Below the pieces are notes generated by a model. It ran no database searches. It had not been told where the DNA came from and saw only the letters and a list, made by a program, of their open reading frames with translations. Below, piece by piece: positions 22,693-32,793 of a stretch of DNA of 64,000 bases. The position numbers and the translations under genes were made by a program. Source of the DNA: Valencia hispanica (Eukaryota; Chordata; Actinopteri; Cyprinodontiformes; Valenciidae); contig OY747721.1 in the NCBI GenBank assembly GCA_963556495.2, forward strand, positions 11,534,649 to 11,598,648, given 5' to 3'. The first letter of the stretch is position 1. Every line of letters begins with the position of its first letter.

Positions 22693-23013
22693 TGTCACGT
22701 GGTGTGTGGAGAATGGACCCAAACGCACTCGCTGAAGGAAGGTGCAGGATGTTTATTATAGTGAGGAGATCGTGATGATGGTGGTGAACGGAGACACTGG
22801 ACATCGGGCAGGGAAGGAAGACAGCAGGAAGACGACACACCATGGGGATTGACAATTACTACTACTAAGGAGGAAGGCTAGGAGGAAGGATGAATGATCC
22901 GGCCGGGAGTGAAAGGAAGTGAGGGGTCTTAAAGGCAGGAGGTGAGTAGGATCAGGTGTGGATGATGAGACAGACAGGTGAAGACAATAAGGCAGGAATA
23001 GGGCAGCGTGACA
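22693..23013 (-). repeat. LTR (5' LTR in element orientation)
   Basis: The partner of the LTR at 20875-21196. It is followed on the right by tgaac, the target-site duplication. The near identity of the two LTRs means little time has passed since insertion. No convincing tRNA complement can be read right inside this LTR (the leader starts gaatgatccggccg on the minus strand). Confidence 0.9.
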
Positions 23014-23018
23014 TGAAC

Positions 23019-24469
23019 ATACTTGACAATCTGCCAAACTCCAATTTTTTCAGCGCTAGTCTAAGATTCGTTTTTGTAACTTTTCAGGATGAGTGATTGG
23101 TACAGTTTTTGTTTGTGCATATATTTTCAGAAAGTTATTCAAGTCAGTCCAATCGCCCAATAATTTTTCCCATATTTAATTGCTCAGAGGTTTTAGTTAA
23201 AGTTTGTTTTCCCCTGGTGCGTAGCAGAATTAGCTTTGGCTTTTAAGCAATGGAGAGGGTAATTATTTTGCAATGGTGCAACCTTCCCTAATATGTGAAA
23301 AATATTTAGCTAGAACTGAGACAGACACACACACACACACCAGACTGTTGCTGGAGCAGTTAGTCCCCGACAGGCCCTTTGATGCAAGTATGCAGAGCAA
23401 ATGACTTGGTTTTAAAAGAAAATCAATGGAATAGGAAATTAAAGTTTGAATCAGTTTAGATTTTGGTGGGCCATATTAAGAATCTTTAAGGTTGTGAAGA
23501 TGAGGACAAATAAGGTTATCATGGAATGATAATCTAGCCAACATGGAATAATGGTGTCAAATGACTTGACTTAAACTTTATTGTGGGAGTGTTTCTACTC
23601 CTTCTCCTGTTTTATGTGCAAACAATCTTATTTTGGAGGTGCACACTGTTTCATAAGAACATATATTTTTACAAAGCAGTTCCTGATCTGTGTTTGTAGG
23701 ATATTCCCGAATGGAATTGGGTGGTTCAAAATTAAGCAGAATGCTGTGATTTGTTTTTACTATCTAGAAAGTATAGCTAGAACAAAATCTAAATTCTGAA
23801 AGCAGGTTCAGATAGAAGAAGAAGCAGAAGCATGAAATGAATCCAGAGAGGGACTACAATTTTCGAGAGTTAAAATGAAGGCAACTGGACTTTTCTTGTT
23901 TTCTTGAAAATGTTTCATCTCGTATCCAAGAGGCTTCCTCAGTTCTGAAAACTGGGTGGGAAGTAGATTTATAATTCTAAAGTTAATGTCATTAAAGCTC
24001 ATTAATATGCTTTAAATTAGCTTTAAATGCATAATGAGTTATGCATTTAAAGAGTAAAGTTAGGTAAGATTCTTCTCTACAGTATAACCCACTCAGGTTG
24101 GCATTTCCCAAGTTCGATATAGGAAAGATGCACACATCCATAAATCTGCTGGATTGGGATTTAGATAAAAGCTGTCACACTAAACACATAGTGCAGTGCC
24201 TTTCAAACATCCTATGTCAATATTTTGTTAGACATAAATGTACATTATTTTACAGAAAACAAAAGTTAGCTTGAAGAAGGCCAGCTTGCCTTATATGTTT
24301 TATGTATTAGAGTACTTATATGTGAGAGTAGATCTACTCCCAGGTTTTCCATGGTTATCTACTCCAACATATTTTTTTGTGATTAAGAAAATGTTTTTCA
24401 TAAAGTTAATATTTTACAAAATAAATTTACCAAATTTAAAAAAATATATATAAAAAACAGCAGTGTTGG
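23019..24469 (-). other. kcnh4 large intron segment
   Basis: AT-rich intron. It has a short (ac)n run at about 23328-23341 and, near 24190-24230, agtgcagtgcctttcaaac, which resembles the end of another Tc1-like element. No coding pattern is seen. Confidence 0.45.
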
Positions 24470-26890
24470 CTGGTGCCCTTTTCTTTTTTTTTCTACGTGT
24501 CCTGTCTGGCAGTGTGGCACTCAGAATTTGTGTCTGAGTACCAAGTACAAGCCCAACAGATTTACTTTCTCAAGCAGAGCATTACAGCTTTTGCTATAGT
24601 ACTCCACTTGATATATATGTTTGAAAAATCTTTATTAGAGATTGCTGTGGGTTGAATTACCTGAAGTTATGAACACGGAAACGAAAGAAAACGAGAGAAG
24701 AAAGAAAGAAGATGAAGAAGAGAGGCAGGAGAGATAGGGGAACAAAAAGAACACAAGAAAAACAACCCAGTCCTCCACATCCGTAAGATGGCAGAGAGGT
24801 GGAAAAAACAACCAAAAAAAGGAGCAACATTGACAAAACCCCCCAAATAATATGAACTAAGAACTACACATCCACAGCACACAAAAATGGGTATATAAAT
24901 ACAACAATAATGTCCCTGAAAAGCTTTTGACACCAATTATTCTAGATCTATTGATGATAACCTCAGCCCAAGAATATATCTGTAGACATTGATGTCCCCA
25001 CACCTATGTATATGTGTGAGCATGCTGGTGCATATAAAGTTTCCCCATACGAGTGTTTGACAGCTGGTGTGAGGAGCCGTCAATCTGCCCTACAGGAATC
25101 GACGCAGACATGAAGGAGGTCGGGGACACAGACGTCCAGAGCCTAGGAGCGCCAGGTGGAACAGCACAGGGCCAACTGCACCCAGCAAGAGAGGAACAGA
25201 GGAAAGCCCCAGGGGAACATCCAGCAACTACAATGCAGGGGCCTGGGAGGCACACGCAGCCCCCACCGCCGACACCCCCAGCCCCCCCATGCTGGGGCTC
25301 CACCGCAACGGCCACAGCGGACGGACGGCTCCCCCAGGCCACGCCCAGCCAGCCCTTGGACAAGAAGATCTATCAGCTCCCGGGCCCAGATCCCGCACAA
25401 CTCAGAGCGCCGAGACCAGGCACCCAACCAAGCCCAGACAAACCCACCAATGAACTGACCAGGCACCCCACAGAACAGGCAGAGGAACGCCCAAGGTCCG
25501 TCTACGCCGAGCCACCAAACAACACCACCCAACAATCCAAAACTGGCACCCCCAAAAGAGGTGCTCCAACCAACACGAGGAAGACATCGGCCAGACACAT
25601 CGGCCGCCCGACACACCAGCCCACCCAGGCCCAGCCAGGCACGCACCAGGGCCAAACCGGACTGCACCCGGGCCCCCAGCCCCAAACGTCGAGAGCCCCC
25701 AGCGCACCAGCGGGCAGGGGCATCAGTCACTGGCTGGGAGTGACGGAGGCGAAGAGGGCCCCCATTATATGTAGGGCCTGATATGTGCCAGGCGAGAGGG
25801 CAGCTGAGGTCGCAACCTGACAGGTAGACAGAGACACACAGAGACAGTCATACGTATCCTCCCTCTTACGCACATTCATTTTCACCTGCACACAAAGACA
25901 TCCAAGAAAGGATGCTGTACACTCACTCATAAGCTCCATACACACTCTATACTCCCAGGTCCAGGTACCGATGCCCCAGCAGAGCAGCCTGTTCCTTCAC
26001 CCGGGAGACGAACCCACTACCTTCTAGGATGGAGACAAGCAGACCGCCCAAGCCCCCACAGTGGCAAGAGCAGCCCACCAGCCCAGGCCCCCGACCAGAC
26101 AGCCGGAACCACCTCCCGGACCCCAACCCCTGATGGTCGGTAGCAAACAGGGCCGTGGAAAGACCCCTAGCCTCCCTCCTCCTGCTTGAATGTGGTGTTG
26201 ATGCATGTTGTTATAATGTGCACTTAAAACAGAAGGGTGGGGCATGGGAATGCTGTCAGACACCCCCATCCCCTACCCAGAGCCCTCAGTATCTAAAGGC
26301 AGTTAAGCAGTGGCCACCGGCCCCAGAGGTGAGGCTCATTGAAGGGCTCCTCCCCTGGAGCCAGAAAGTGTGCCCACCGCAAGGTCCCTACACGTGTGTG
26401 TCTCATGAAAATGTTATAAGTGAGAGTCTCTAAGTTGTACAGTAAAACTGGGACCCAGGCCGCCACCTGACAGTGAAGATGGAAACCCCTCCCACCACCC
26501 CAGTGACGTGCCCACGCCCCAAGACCCTACATGAGTGGTACAATGATGGAGCAGGCGGACAGAGACGTCTGGATGGGGAGGAAATGACTGGGGGACAAAA
26601 TGCCTTCCCTGGGAGCCAGCTCCCCCACTGACTCCTATAGGCACCCCCGTTCAACACGATCCACCAGGGGAGGGAGGCCCTGGCATGTCTAACCTAGGCC
26701 CCACGGCCGCAGCACCACCAAGCCCTAAACCAGACATTCAGACTACTATCAAAACACAAGACACTGGACACCCAGATTGAGTTCAGCCCCCCCTCCTCCC
26801 GCACCCCCCCCCCCCCAGCAAGGGAGGGCCCCAGCGCCCCCAGGGCTGGTGCCATTTTCAATCTTTCCAGTCCTTATAAATTTTGATTGA
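24470..26890. repeat. Unclassified 2.4-kb dispersed repeat with GC-rich core
   Basis: The left end (ctacgtgtcctgtctggcag, then accaagtacaagcccaacag) and the following 600 bases recur in inverted order at 43480-44275, so this is an interspersed repeat. From about 25050 it is C-rich with an open frame (25053-25781, plus, 242 residues) starting MFDSWCEEPSICPTGIDADM and then Pro/Gln/Thr-rich without a domain I know. Its other copy keeps a similar start, MFDSWFEQASIRLPGIDADM. The right part ends in C-rich blocks and a C run near 26806-26817. The element class is not clear; no RT or transposase is seen. Confidence 0.6.
25053..25781 (+). CDS. Repeat-borne Pro-rich open frame of unknown function
   Basis: A 242-residue frame inside the dispersed repeat. 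It starts MFDSW and shares the GIDADMKE segment with a 62-residue frame in the inverted copy (43467-43655, minus). Beyond about residue 40 the two differ. Composition is dominated by Pro, Thr, Gln and Arg, as expected from C-rich DNA, and overlapping frames on the other strand are equally open. I do not recognise a function; it may not be translated. Confidence 0.25.
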   Translation: MFDSWCEEPSICPTGIDADMKEVGDTDVQSLGAPGGTAQGQLHPAREEQRKAPGEHPATTMQGPGRHTQPPPPTPPAPPCWGSTATATADGRLPQATPSQPLDKKIYQLPGPDPAQLRAPRPGTQPSPDKPTNELTRHPTEQAEERPRSVYAEPPNNTTQQSKTGTPKRGAPTNTRKTSARHIGRPTHQPTQAQPGTHQGQTGLHPGPQPQTSRAPSAPAGRGISHWLGVTEAKRAPIICRA

Positions 26891-27139
26891 CCAGCTTGTT
26901 CCCCACCCTCTATGATCACCGACTGCTTAAAGCTTCCTGTGGTGACATGGTAGTTATTGATGAGCAAACATTGATTCATTAATAAATCCCTGGTGCTGGT
27001 ATTACCTTCTCAATCCACAAGGGAGAGCACACTTTACACTTTTGTTCAGAGTTACCATATTTTAAGGAATAAGCAACATTCCTGTGGGTTTTTTTTTACC
27101 TTGAAGCCAAATCCAGGGAAACATGTAGAAAACAAAACT

Positions 27140-27600
27140 GCTAAAGGCTGCAAAATTCTTGAAGTTCACCTTTGCGGAGGAGCCAGAGCAACAGTGGAAT
27201 GGTTTAGATAAAAATGCAGTGGTTAGATTGGCATAGTCAAAGTCCAGACCTAAATCAAATTGAGAATCTGTAGAAACCATTAAACATCTGTATTCATAGA
27301 TGCTCACCACATAATCTGACTAATAATGAGCTTTCTTGGAAAGAATAGTCAACACTCTTGTGGAGCTGTACAAAGCTAGTAGAGACAATCCTAAAGGCTT
27401 GCAGCTGCACTAGTAGCTTAAAGGGGTTCTTAAAGGCATTGACTTTGGTGGGCCATCCTTTTCAGATTTTTATGGGTGCAAGTTATTAAAGAATAATTGT
27501 AAGTTTCCTTTCACTTTACAATTATATTCTACTTTGTGTTGGCCTATCACAAAAATTACCCAAACGTAGATGTAAATACCTTTTCAGATTAGTACATGTA
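27140..27600 (+). mobile_element. Tc1-like transposase 3' remnant
   Basis: The segment holds the decayed end of a transposase: agtccagacctaaatcaaat followed by tgagaatctgt corresponds to the [11 protein letters not shown] motif with its last catalytic Glu, here broken by stops. It ends in tttgtgttggcctatcacaa, a well-known fish Tc1-family terminal block. The 5' part is missing. Confidence 0.6.
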
Positions 27601-28369
27601 TCCTTTAAAAACCACCAGTTACTTTATACTATTCACATTTTAAAGTTCATGACTTTAACCTGTCTCATGGGGTTATTTCTCTGAGTTGATTGAGATAGGA
27701 TACATTATTGAGTTAAATAAATCCAACTGTCAGCTCCGCAGTAAATTAACGAAATCTAATATTACAGACCTGCCAGCAAGCCCATATGGCAACAAGCAGG
27801 TTATTTTAACTTTCACGAGTGTGTAGATAACCATGCAAAAGTATGTATGTGTGTCATAAGTTTAAGGTCTGGCAGCTATAAATTTGATCATCCTTTTTCC
27901 TATTGGTTTACAACAAGCCTGTGCTTGTTATGAACCCCTAGCAGATGGTTTGAGTGAAGGCCGTTGCTGATAAACTACCCAGAGAAGCCTTGCTGAATCA
28001 AAATTAATACCAGAAACAGCAATAAAATGAAGAAAATAAACCTGTTTATTAATTTTACATGCAGAGAATTGGTAATGTGCCAGTTTAAAGTTACACTAGG
28101 CCTTTAACATTTTAGGCATCATTCAGCTTTTGAAGTCCTCATTAATACAGTCAAAGCTCTGTCCCTCAGCCTGACTGACAAAAAGGGGTCCTCTAATTAG
28201 CAAACCCATCACAGATGTCTTGTCTTTCCAGTTCCAAACTATACAGATCAAAACAATGATGAGGAAAAAACGAAACAAACATTAAACTAATGAGCAACAA
28301 AACCTTCAAACTATGGGGACAACCAGAGGGGATTAAGGGGAATGCCTGAGGAACTAACAATCTGCTAAC

Positions 28370-28392
28370 AAAGGATGAGATTTTCGACAGTC
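28370..28392 (-). CDS. kcnh4: Possible kcnh4 micro-exon (tentative)
   Basis: On the minus strand a good acceptor (aactctccctcag) is followed by 23 bases reading (R)LSKISSF and then gttagc as a possible donor. If the CNBHD exon uses the strong donor cac-a|gtgagc at 38245-38250 (phase 1), the join makes VLKH-RLSKISSF, close to the VISRLSNKS-type segment that follows the CNBHD in KCNH8. The exit is in phase 0, as the next exon needs. The competing model has no exon here and uses gag|gtactg at 38258-38263, which also keeps frame. The donor is weak, so this is only a candidate. Confidence 0.25.
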
Positions 28393-28565
28393 CTGAGGGA
28401 GAGTTGTCAGTTTTGTCAGTCACACACCAGACATTTTACCATAAATTTGTTTTCGGTTCAGAAAAAAGCCATGCAAAATAGATAATTAACTTTTTCTTTT
28501 TTTTTTGTCTTGTTCACCTATGTAGTCTATATCAACTGGTAGTAAAATAAAATAGGCACAGGCCA

Positions 28566-29257
28566 GCACCAAATATCTATGGCGTGCTGTTTGTAAAGTT
28601 TCACTGTCAAATATGGACAGCAATAGTTTGTGTTATTTAGCCTGTCATAAGAGAAAGTCATATTTGCGTCCATGTTTATTCATTTATAAATGTCACAGTT
28701 TCAAATGAATTTTAGTTTACAAATTAAATATATAGTTCCAAACTAAATATTTAGTTTGAAGCTACACATTCAGCTAGCAAGTTAAACTGGCTAGCTAAAT
28801 ATATAGCACTGAAGTAAATATTTAACTCAGAGCTAAATATTTGCATATTCTTATGCAAATTTACTTGCCAATAAGCTATGAAAATAAAAGCTAGGTGCAG
28901 CAAACCTTTATATATTCTCCTGCTGCTGATAAAGTCAGGTCATATAGCTTGCTAACTAAGTACTTAATTCAAAGTTAAACAATTAGTTTGTAGACAAAAA
29001 ATTTAGTTGACAAGATATAAATATTTAGCTTGTTGCCTAAATATTTCGTTTGAAGCTAAACGTGTCATTTGTAAACTAAATGTTAAGTATTTAGTTTGAA
29101 ACTGACATTTATAAATGAATAAATAACATAGATGTGAATATGACTTTGAAAAATTAACCACCATTTTTCTCTTATGACTTTCTCTAAATGTCCCAAAACA
29201 TTGCTGTTAATATTGCTGTGTAACTTTACAAATGGCTCCCCATAAATATCTGTGGTC
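28566..29257. mobile_element. Fold-back / MITE element with >150-bp inverted repeats
   Basis: The left 120 bases (caaatatctatggcgtgctg ... tttattcatttataaatgtc) recur inverted at the right (gacatttataaatgaataaa ... cccataaatatctgtgg). Both ends also carry agagaaagtcatat / atatgactttctc blocks. The interior is filled with taaatatttagttt-like units, many self-complementary. No coding potential is seen. The element is non-autonomous; its superfamily is unknown to me. Confidence 0.65.
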
Positions 29258-29995
29258 ATTAAAGGTTTGTTATGTTAAATAGACTTAAAAAAAGAACTTC
29301 AACAAGAAGTATGGTACTTGAACTAACGTATTCCTATCACACAGTTCATTCACTTATTTTTGATCATATTAGCATGACATTTAATATTGCTTGATTGCAA
29401 TGATAAAGAAACTAGAAACGCAAATACAAAACCAAAATGGAAATATATGTTAACAGCTTCTTATGCTCAGAGTCTTGAAAACCTACCTTGAGATGACACT
29501 TGCTATAAATTGGTGGTATAAAAAATTATTCAGTGACTATTGTAGAAACCCACTGGTTTCTGCCAATTTTGAGCTGATAGCACTCCTGGACATCTTCCAA
29601 TTTCAAAGGGTAATAAGCTTGACGTGTCTTTCATCTGCTGCACTAAGGTTCCTTGGCTGACTACTGTGTCTACGACCATCAACGTTGCCCTTTTCTTTCT
29701 GCTTCTTCAAAAGAGCTTGAACAGCACATCTTGAAACCTAAGTCTGCTTTTGAAATCTTTGTCTGGGAGAGACCTTGCTGATGCAGTAGAACTACCTTGT
29801 GTCTTGTTGCTGTGCTCAATCTTTACATGACATGAAACTATCTTCCATAACTATCTTCCTGGTAGCAGAGTTTTGCTGTTCCTCACCCAGTTTTAAGCAT
29901 TCAACACAGCTGTTTCTGTTTCAGTTAATGACTGTGTTTTATCCTATGTGTAACACCTATGATCTTTAGCACCTGTTTAGTATAATTAGTTATGG

Positions 29996-30240
29996 TAAAT
30001 GGTAAATGGCCTGTACTTATATAACGCTTTATTTAGTCCGTGAGGACCTCAAAGCACCTCACACTACATTCAGTCATTCACCCATTCACGCACACATTCA
30101 CACACTGGTGATGGCAAGCTACATTGTAGCCACAGCTGCCCTAGGGAACACTGACAGAAGCGAGGGTGCCGGACACTGGCGCCATCGGGCCCTCGGACCA
30201 CCACCAGTAGTAGCTGATCATACACCTGACTATAATTCTA
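29996..30240. repeat. Dispersed fish repeat (ggtaaatggcctgta family)
   Basis: It starts tggtaaatggcctgtactta, has tataacgctttattt, cattcacccattcacgcaca and cacactggtgatggcaagct. This is a familiar, very abundant repeat in teleost genomes, probably the 3' region of a retroelement. The small open frame at 30006 inside it is not a gene. Confidence 0.6.
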
Positions 30241-30727
30241 CAAAATCCTAGACTTTGTGCAAGTGTACTAACAACAATTGATGCTGGTTTGAAGGCAAAA
30301 GGTAGTAACACCAAATATTGATTTGGCTCACTTTGCATTTTGTAAACAATCATGTATAATTCTGAATGCATTCTTTGTTTACAGGATTTTTTTCACACCT
30401 GCCTAAAATGTTTGCACATTACATATATATTCTGGCTTTCTTAAATTACTGTGTGTTATCAGACAGTACTGAGAGCAGCAAGCTGCCTGGGTGTTGTGCC
30501 ACCCTGTTGGGCTTTGGGGAAATTATATCCCTGCCTGACAGTGGCACCCACTCATGGTAATTGGCCTTTGGTTGCTGTGGCAGAACAAGAGTCATGTAGA
30601 GTGACAAAGGCACCTTAGTGGGCCAAATTGTATTTTTTAAATGTCCTGTTTCACACTGCCTGAGTAAGTATGTGTGGTAATGGTAAACGCTTAGAGTTAT
30701 TGTTTTTATGATTTTACTCTTATTTAA

Positions 30728-30800
30728 AGGGTTTATTTGAATTCAATTTAATTCAGTTTATTGATATAGCGCCACTTCACACATGTGTCATCTCAAGGCA
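30728..30800 (-). repeat. LINE 3'-end fragment (gcgccacttcaca family)
   Basis: ttcaatttaattcagtttat then gatatagcgccacttcacac and tcatctcaaggcag. The same block is present inverted at 40672-40735 (ctgttgtgaattggcactat). Both look like 3' termini of one LINE family. Confidence 0.5.
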
Positions 30801-31397
30801 GATTTAAACAATAGATGGGTGGATCTGAAATAAATGAATTCCTTTATCTCTGCATAAAAAGGTTATTAAAACAGATCTATTTTTAAATAGACAGATATTA
30901 TGTATTTAAATAGCCTACATGTTTTTTAAATGTTAAAGGGGATAAAAACAGGGGTATTTATTGGTGTCAAGATCTGATCCCAAGTATCGGTTCAGGGTCC
31001 CACTTATAGACTCTGACTAAACTCAACTCCCAAAATGTGTTGGAGATACACTGTCTTACTTTATGCTTGGTCGATTTTTTAAAATGTATTTTTTCATGCA
31101 CAAAACTTGCAATCATGCATTATAGAATATGATTATTTTTTGGGTGGTCTCACAAATTTGAGTTTTCTAACTCTATAACATTAACAGTAAAAAAAAAAAA
31201 AGAGTGTGTATTGGCTGCAGCAGCTCAAGTCCGTGTCATGTGACCTGGTCCGTAATCTGCTCATATCCCAGTCCAGCTGTATATGGAAGTTGCACGGAGC
31301 ACAATTTAAATTTTAAGACATTCAGTTTATAAAGCAGAGAAGACTCTTTTCTGAAAAATTTGACCTCATAAGATTAGATGGAACAGCACTGAAATAT

Positions 31398-31607
31398 TGT
31401 TGGGATATGTGCTTTCATTATTGTTATTTTACCTCTGAGACTCTTGTTTTATTATCACTGATGACATAGTATGATCATGTGACCTGTCTGATTGTGTTAT
31501 GCAAATACAGGTGTACTCAATAAATGGTTGAATGCATTGCTGCACGCACAAAGAGCATGTAATTGTGATTTCTTCATGTTGAACGCTGTGTGATTAACCC
31601 GCTAACA
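31398..31607 (+). repeat. 5' LTR of the copia element
   Basis: Begins tgttgggatatgtgc and ends cccgctaaca. It aligns along its length with 37348-37567, with scattered substitutions and about 10 bases missing near the ttgctgcacgcac position. A tataaa-poor promoter region and caataaatgg (a poly(A)-signal-like aataaa) near 31520 lie in it. Confidence 0.85.
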
Positions 31608-31621
31608 GGTTATGGGCCCAG
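31608..31621 (+). other. Primer-binding site, complement of initiator tRNA-Met internal region
   Basis: ggttatgggcccag lies directly after the LTR. It is the exact complement of ctgggcccataacc, the anticodon stem-loop region of eukaryotic initiator tRNA-Met, not of its 3' CCA end. Drosophila copia is known to prime from a half-molecule of this tRNA at the same internal region, so the same mode of priming is likely here. Confidence 0.8.
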
Positions 31622-31720
31622 AAACATATGCACAGTTTGGCTGGATTACCAGGTGAGGGTCGCAACATTTATAGCGTTCACTTGAGAGCTGAAACGAAAT
31701 AATCTCCAACAGCATGAGCT

Positions 31721-32194
31721 ATGATAAACTTATACACTGAGTTGACCTCTCTGCAAAAGTTACCCTCTGAGAATGTCACTGAATATGTCATAAGAGCAGA
31801 GACAGCGATCACTGCCTTGAGAAGCGCAGGTGAGGGACTCAGTGATGGCTTTTTAATAGCGATGGTTTTAAAAAGACTGCCAGAAACATTCAAACCATTT
31901 GCTATACATCTGACTCAGAGTGACGATAAAATGACATTTGCTGAGTTCAAGACAAGGCTCCATAGTTATGAAGATGTAGAAAATATGCTCGTCGCAGCAT
32001 TGGATGACGATGTGATGAAGGCAAGTGCGCACGTTAGCGCAAAGCAAGCACAAGTGAGTGAAAAGAGTGGAAACACGGACATATGTTACAAGTGTGGCAT
32101 CATTGGTCACATGGCAAGAACATGTCTGCGAAAACCATGGTGCAATCACTGCAGGAGCAGCATGCACAACAGTGTGAGCTGTAGACGGATTTAA
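31721..32194 (+). pseudogene. copia gag fragment with zinc knuckle
   Basis: A 157-residue open frame: LYTELTSLQKLPSENVTEYV, VLKRLPETF and FAEFKTRLHSYE match the UBN2-type Gag core of copia elements. A CCHC knuckle CYKCGIIGHMARTC follows, then a second CNHC..SMHNSVSC motif. The usual N-terminal ~100 residues are missing, the region between the primer site and 31721 having stops. Gag would form the cytoplasmic particle and bind the element's RNA. Confidence 0.75.
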
Positions 32195-32227
32195 AGACGC
32201 GACAACGCACAGAAAGCGTCCAAGGAG

Positions 32228-32610
32228 ATGGGGAACAAAGAGTACGCATTTCAGGTACGTGACACAGAGATGCGGCGGCCAGATGTGAAAAGGATGGGGC
32301 TGATGGTGGATGCGGGTGGCACGTCACACATCATCACAGACATCTCTAAGTTTAGGAAGTTTAACAACAGTTTCAAGGCCGAGACGCATTGCGTGGAGCT
32401 GGCTGATGGATCGAGGTGCAACGGAGTGGCCAAGCGTCAAGGTTACGCAGAGGTGTGGCTGCATGACGCCAAGGGACAGTGTTTTCAAGACAATGCTGAG
32501 AGATGCCCTGTACATCCCTTCATATCCTCAGGATATTTTTTCTGTGAAAGCTGCAACCTCCAGCGGAGCCACAGTGATCTCCAGGGAGAAGGATAACATC
32601 CTACTCCATT
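32228..32610 (+). pseudogene. copia protease fragment
   Basis: The frame reads GLMVDAGGTSHIITDISKF, matching the copia protease start (VDSGATSHM..), followed by ELADGS and a VWLHDAKG-like stretch. The catalytic triad DSG is changed to DAG, and the frame breaks near 32596. The last segment resembles NVLYIPSYPQDIFSVKAATSSGA in another frame, so a frameshift lies at about 32470-32510. Confidence 0.6.
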
Positions 32611-32793
32611 GAGATTCCCCATACAGGTACAGACCAAGTTATGTTATCTGCTCACATTAGAGAATGACTGTGAAGATAAATGTAAGAAAAGTCTTTATTT
32701 TATAGAGTTGGCATGAAATCCTTGGACATTGCAACTATGCAGATATAATGAAACTAAGAAATGTTATTGGGATGGATATTAAAGCAGTCATGA

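Larger units (their letters stand above)
20870..23018 (-). mobile_element. Young short LTR retrotransposon, gag-like and repeat-coding, no pol
   Basis: Two LTRs of about 321 bases (20875-21196 and 22693-23013) differ by one base as far as I can read. They begin tgtcacgtg and end gcagcgtgaca, and are flanked by the 5-base duplication tgaac. On the minus strand a purine tract (aaaggggggggg) lies just before the left LTR, so transcription runs right to left. The 1.5-kb interior encodes a short gag-like start (22473-22673) and a set of GC-rich minisatellites; no protease, RT or integrase is present. It would depend on a related autonomous element, probably gypsy-like. Confidence 0.85.
26990..28565 (-). 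other. kcnh4 large intron segment with Tc1-like tail
   Basis: A Tc1-like remnant (27140-27600) and a possible micro-exon (28370-28392) are listed separately. Otherwise it is AT-rich sequence with nothing recognised. Confidence 0.45.
29258..31397 (-). other. kcnh4 large intron segment with two short repeats
   Basis: It holds a dispersed repeat at 29996-30240 and a LINE 3'-end-like piece at 30728-30800, both listed. No exon pattern is seen in the remaining AT-rich sequence. Confidence 0.45.

Noticed and set aside
25143..25730. 195-residue minus-strand Trp/Gly/Cys-rich frame
   Set aside because: Antisense of a C-rich repeat; composition is explained by base content.
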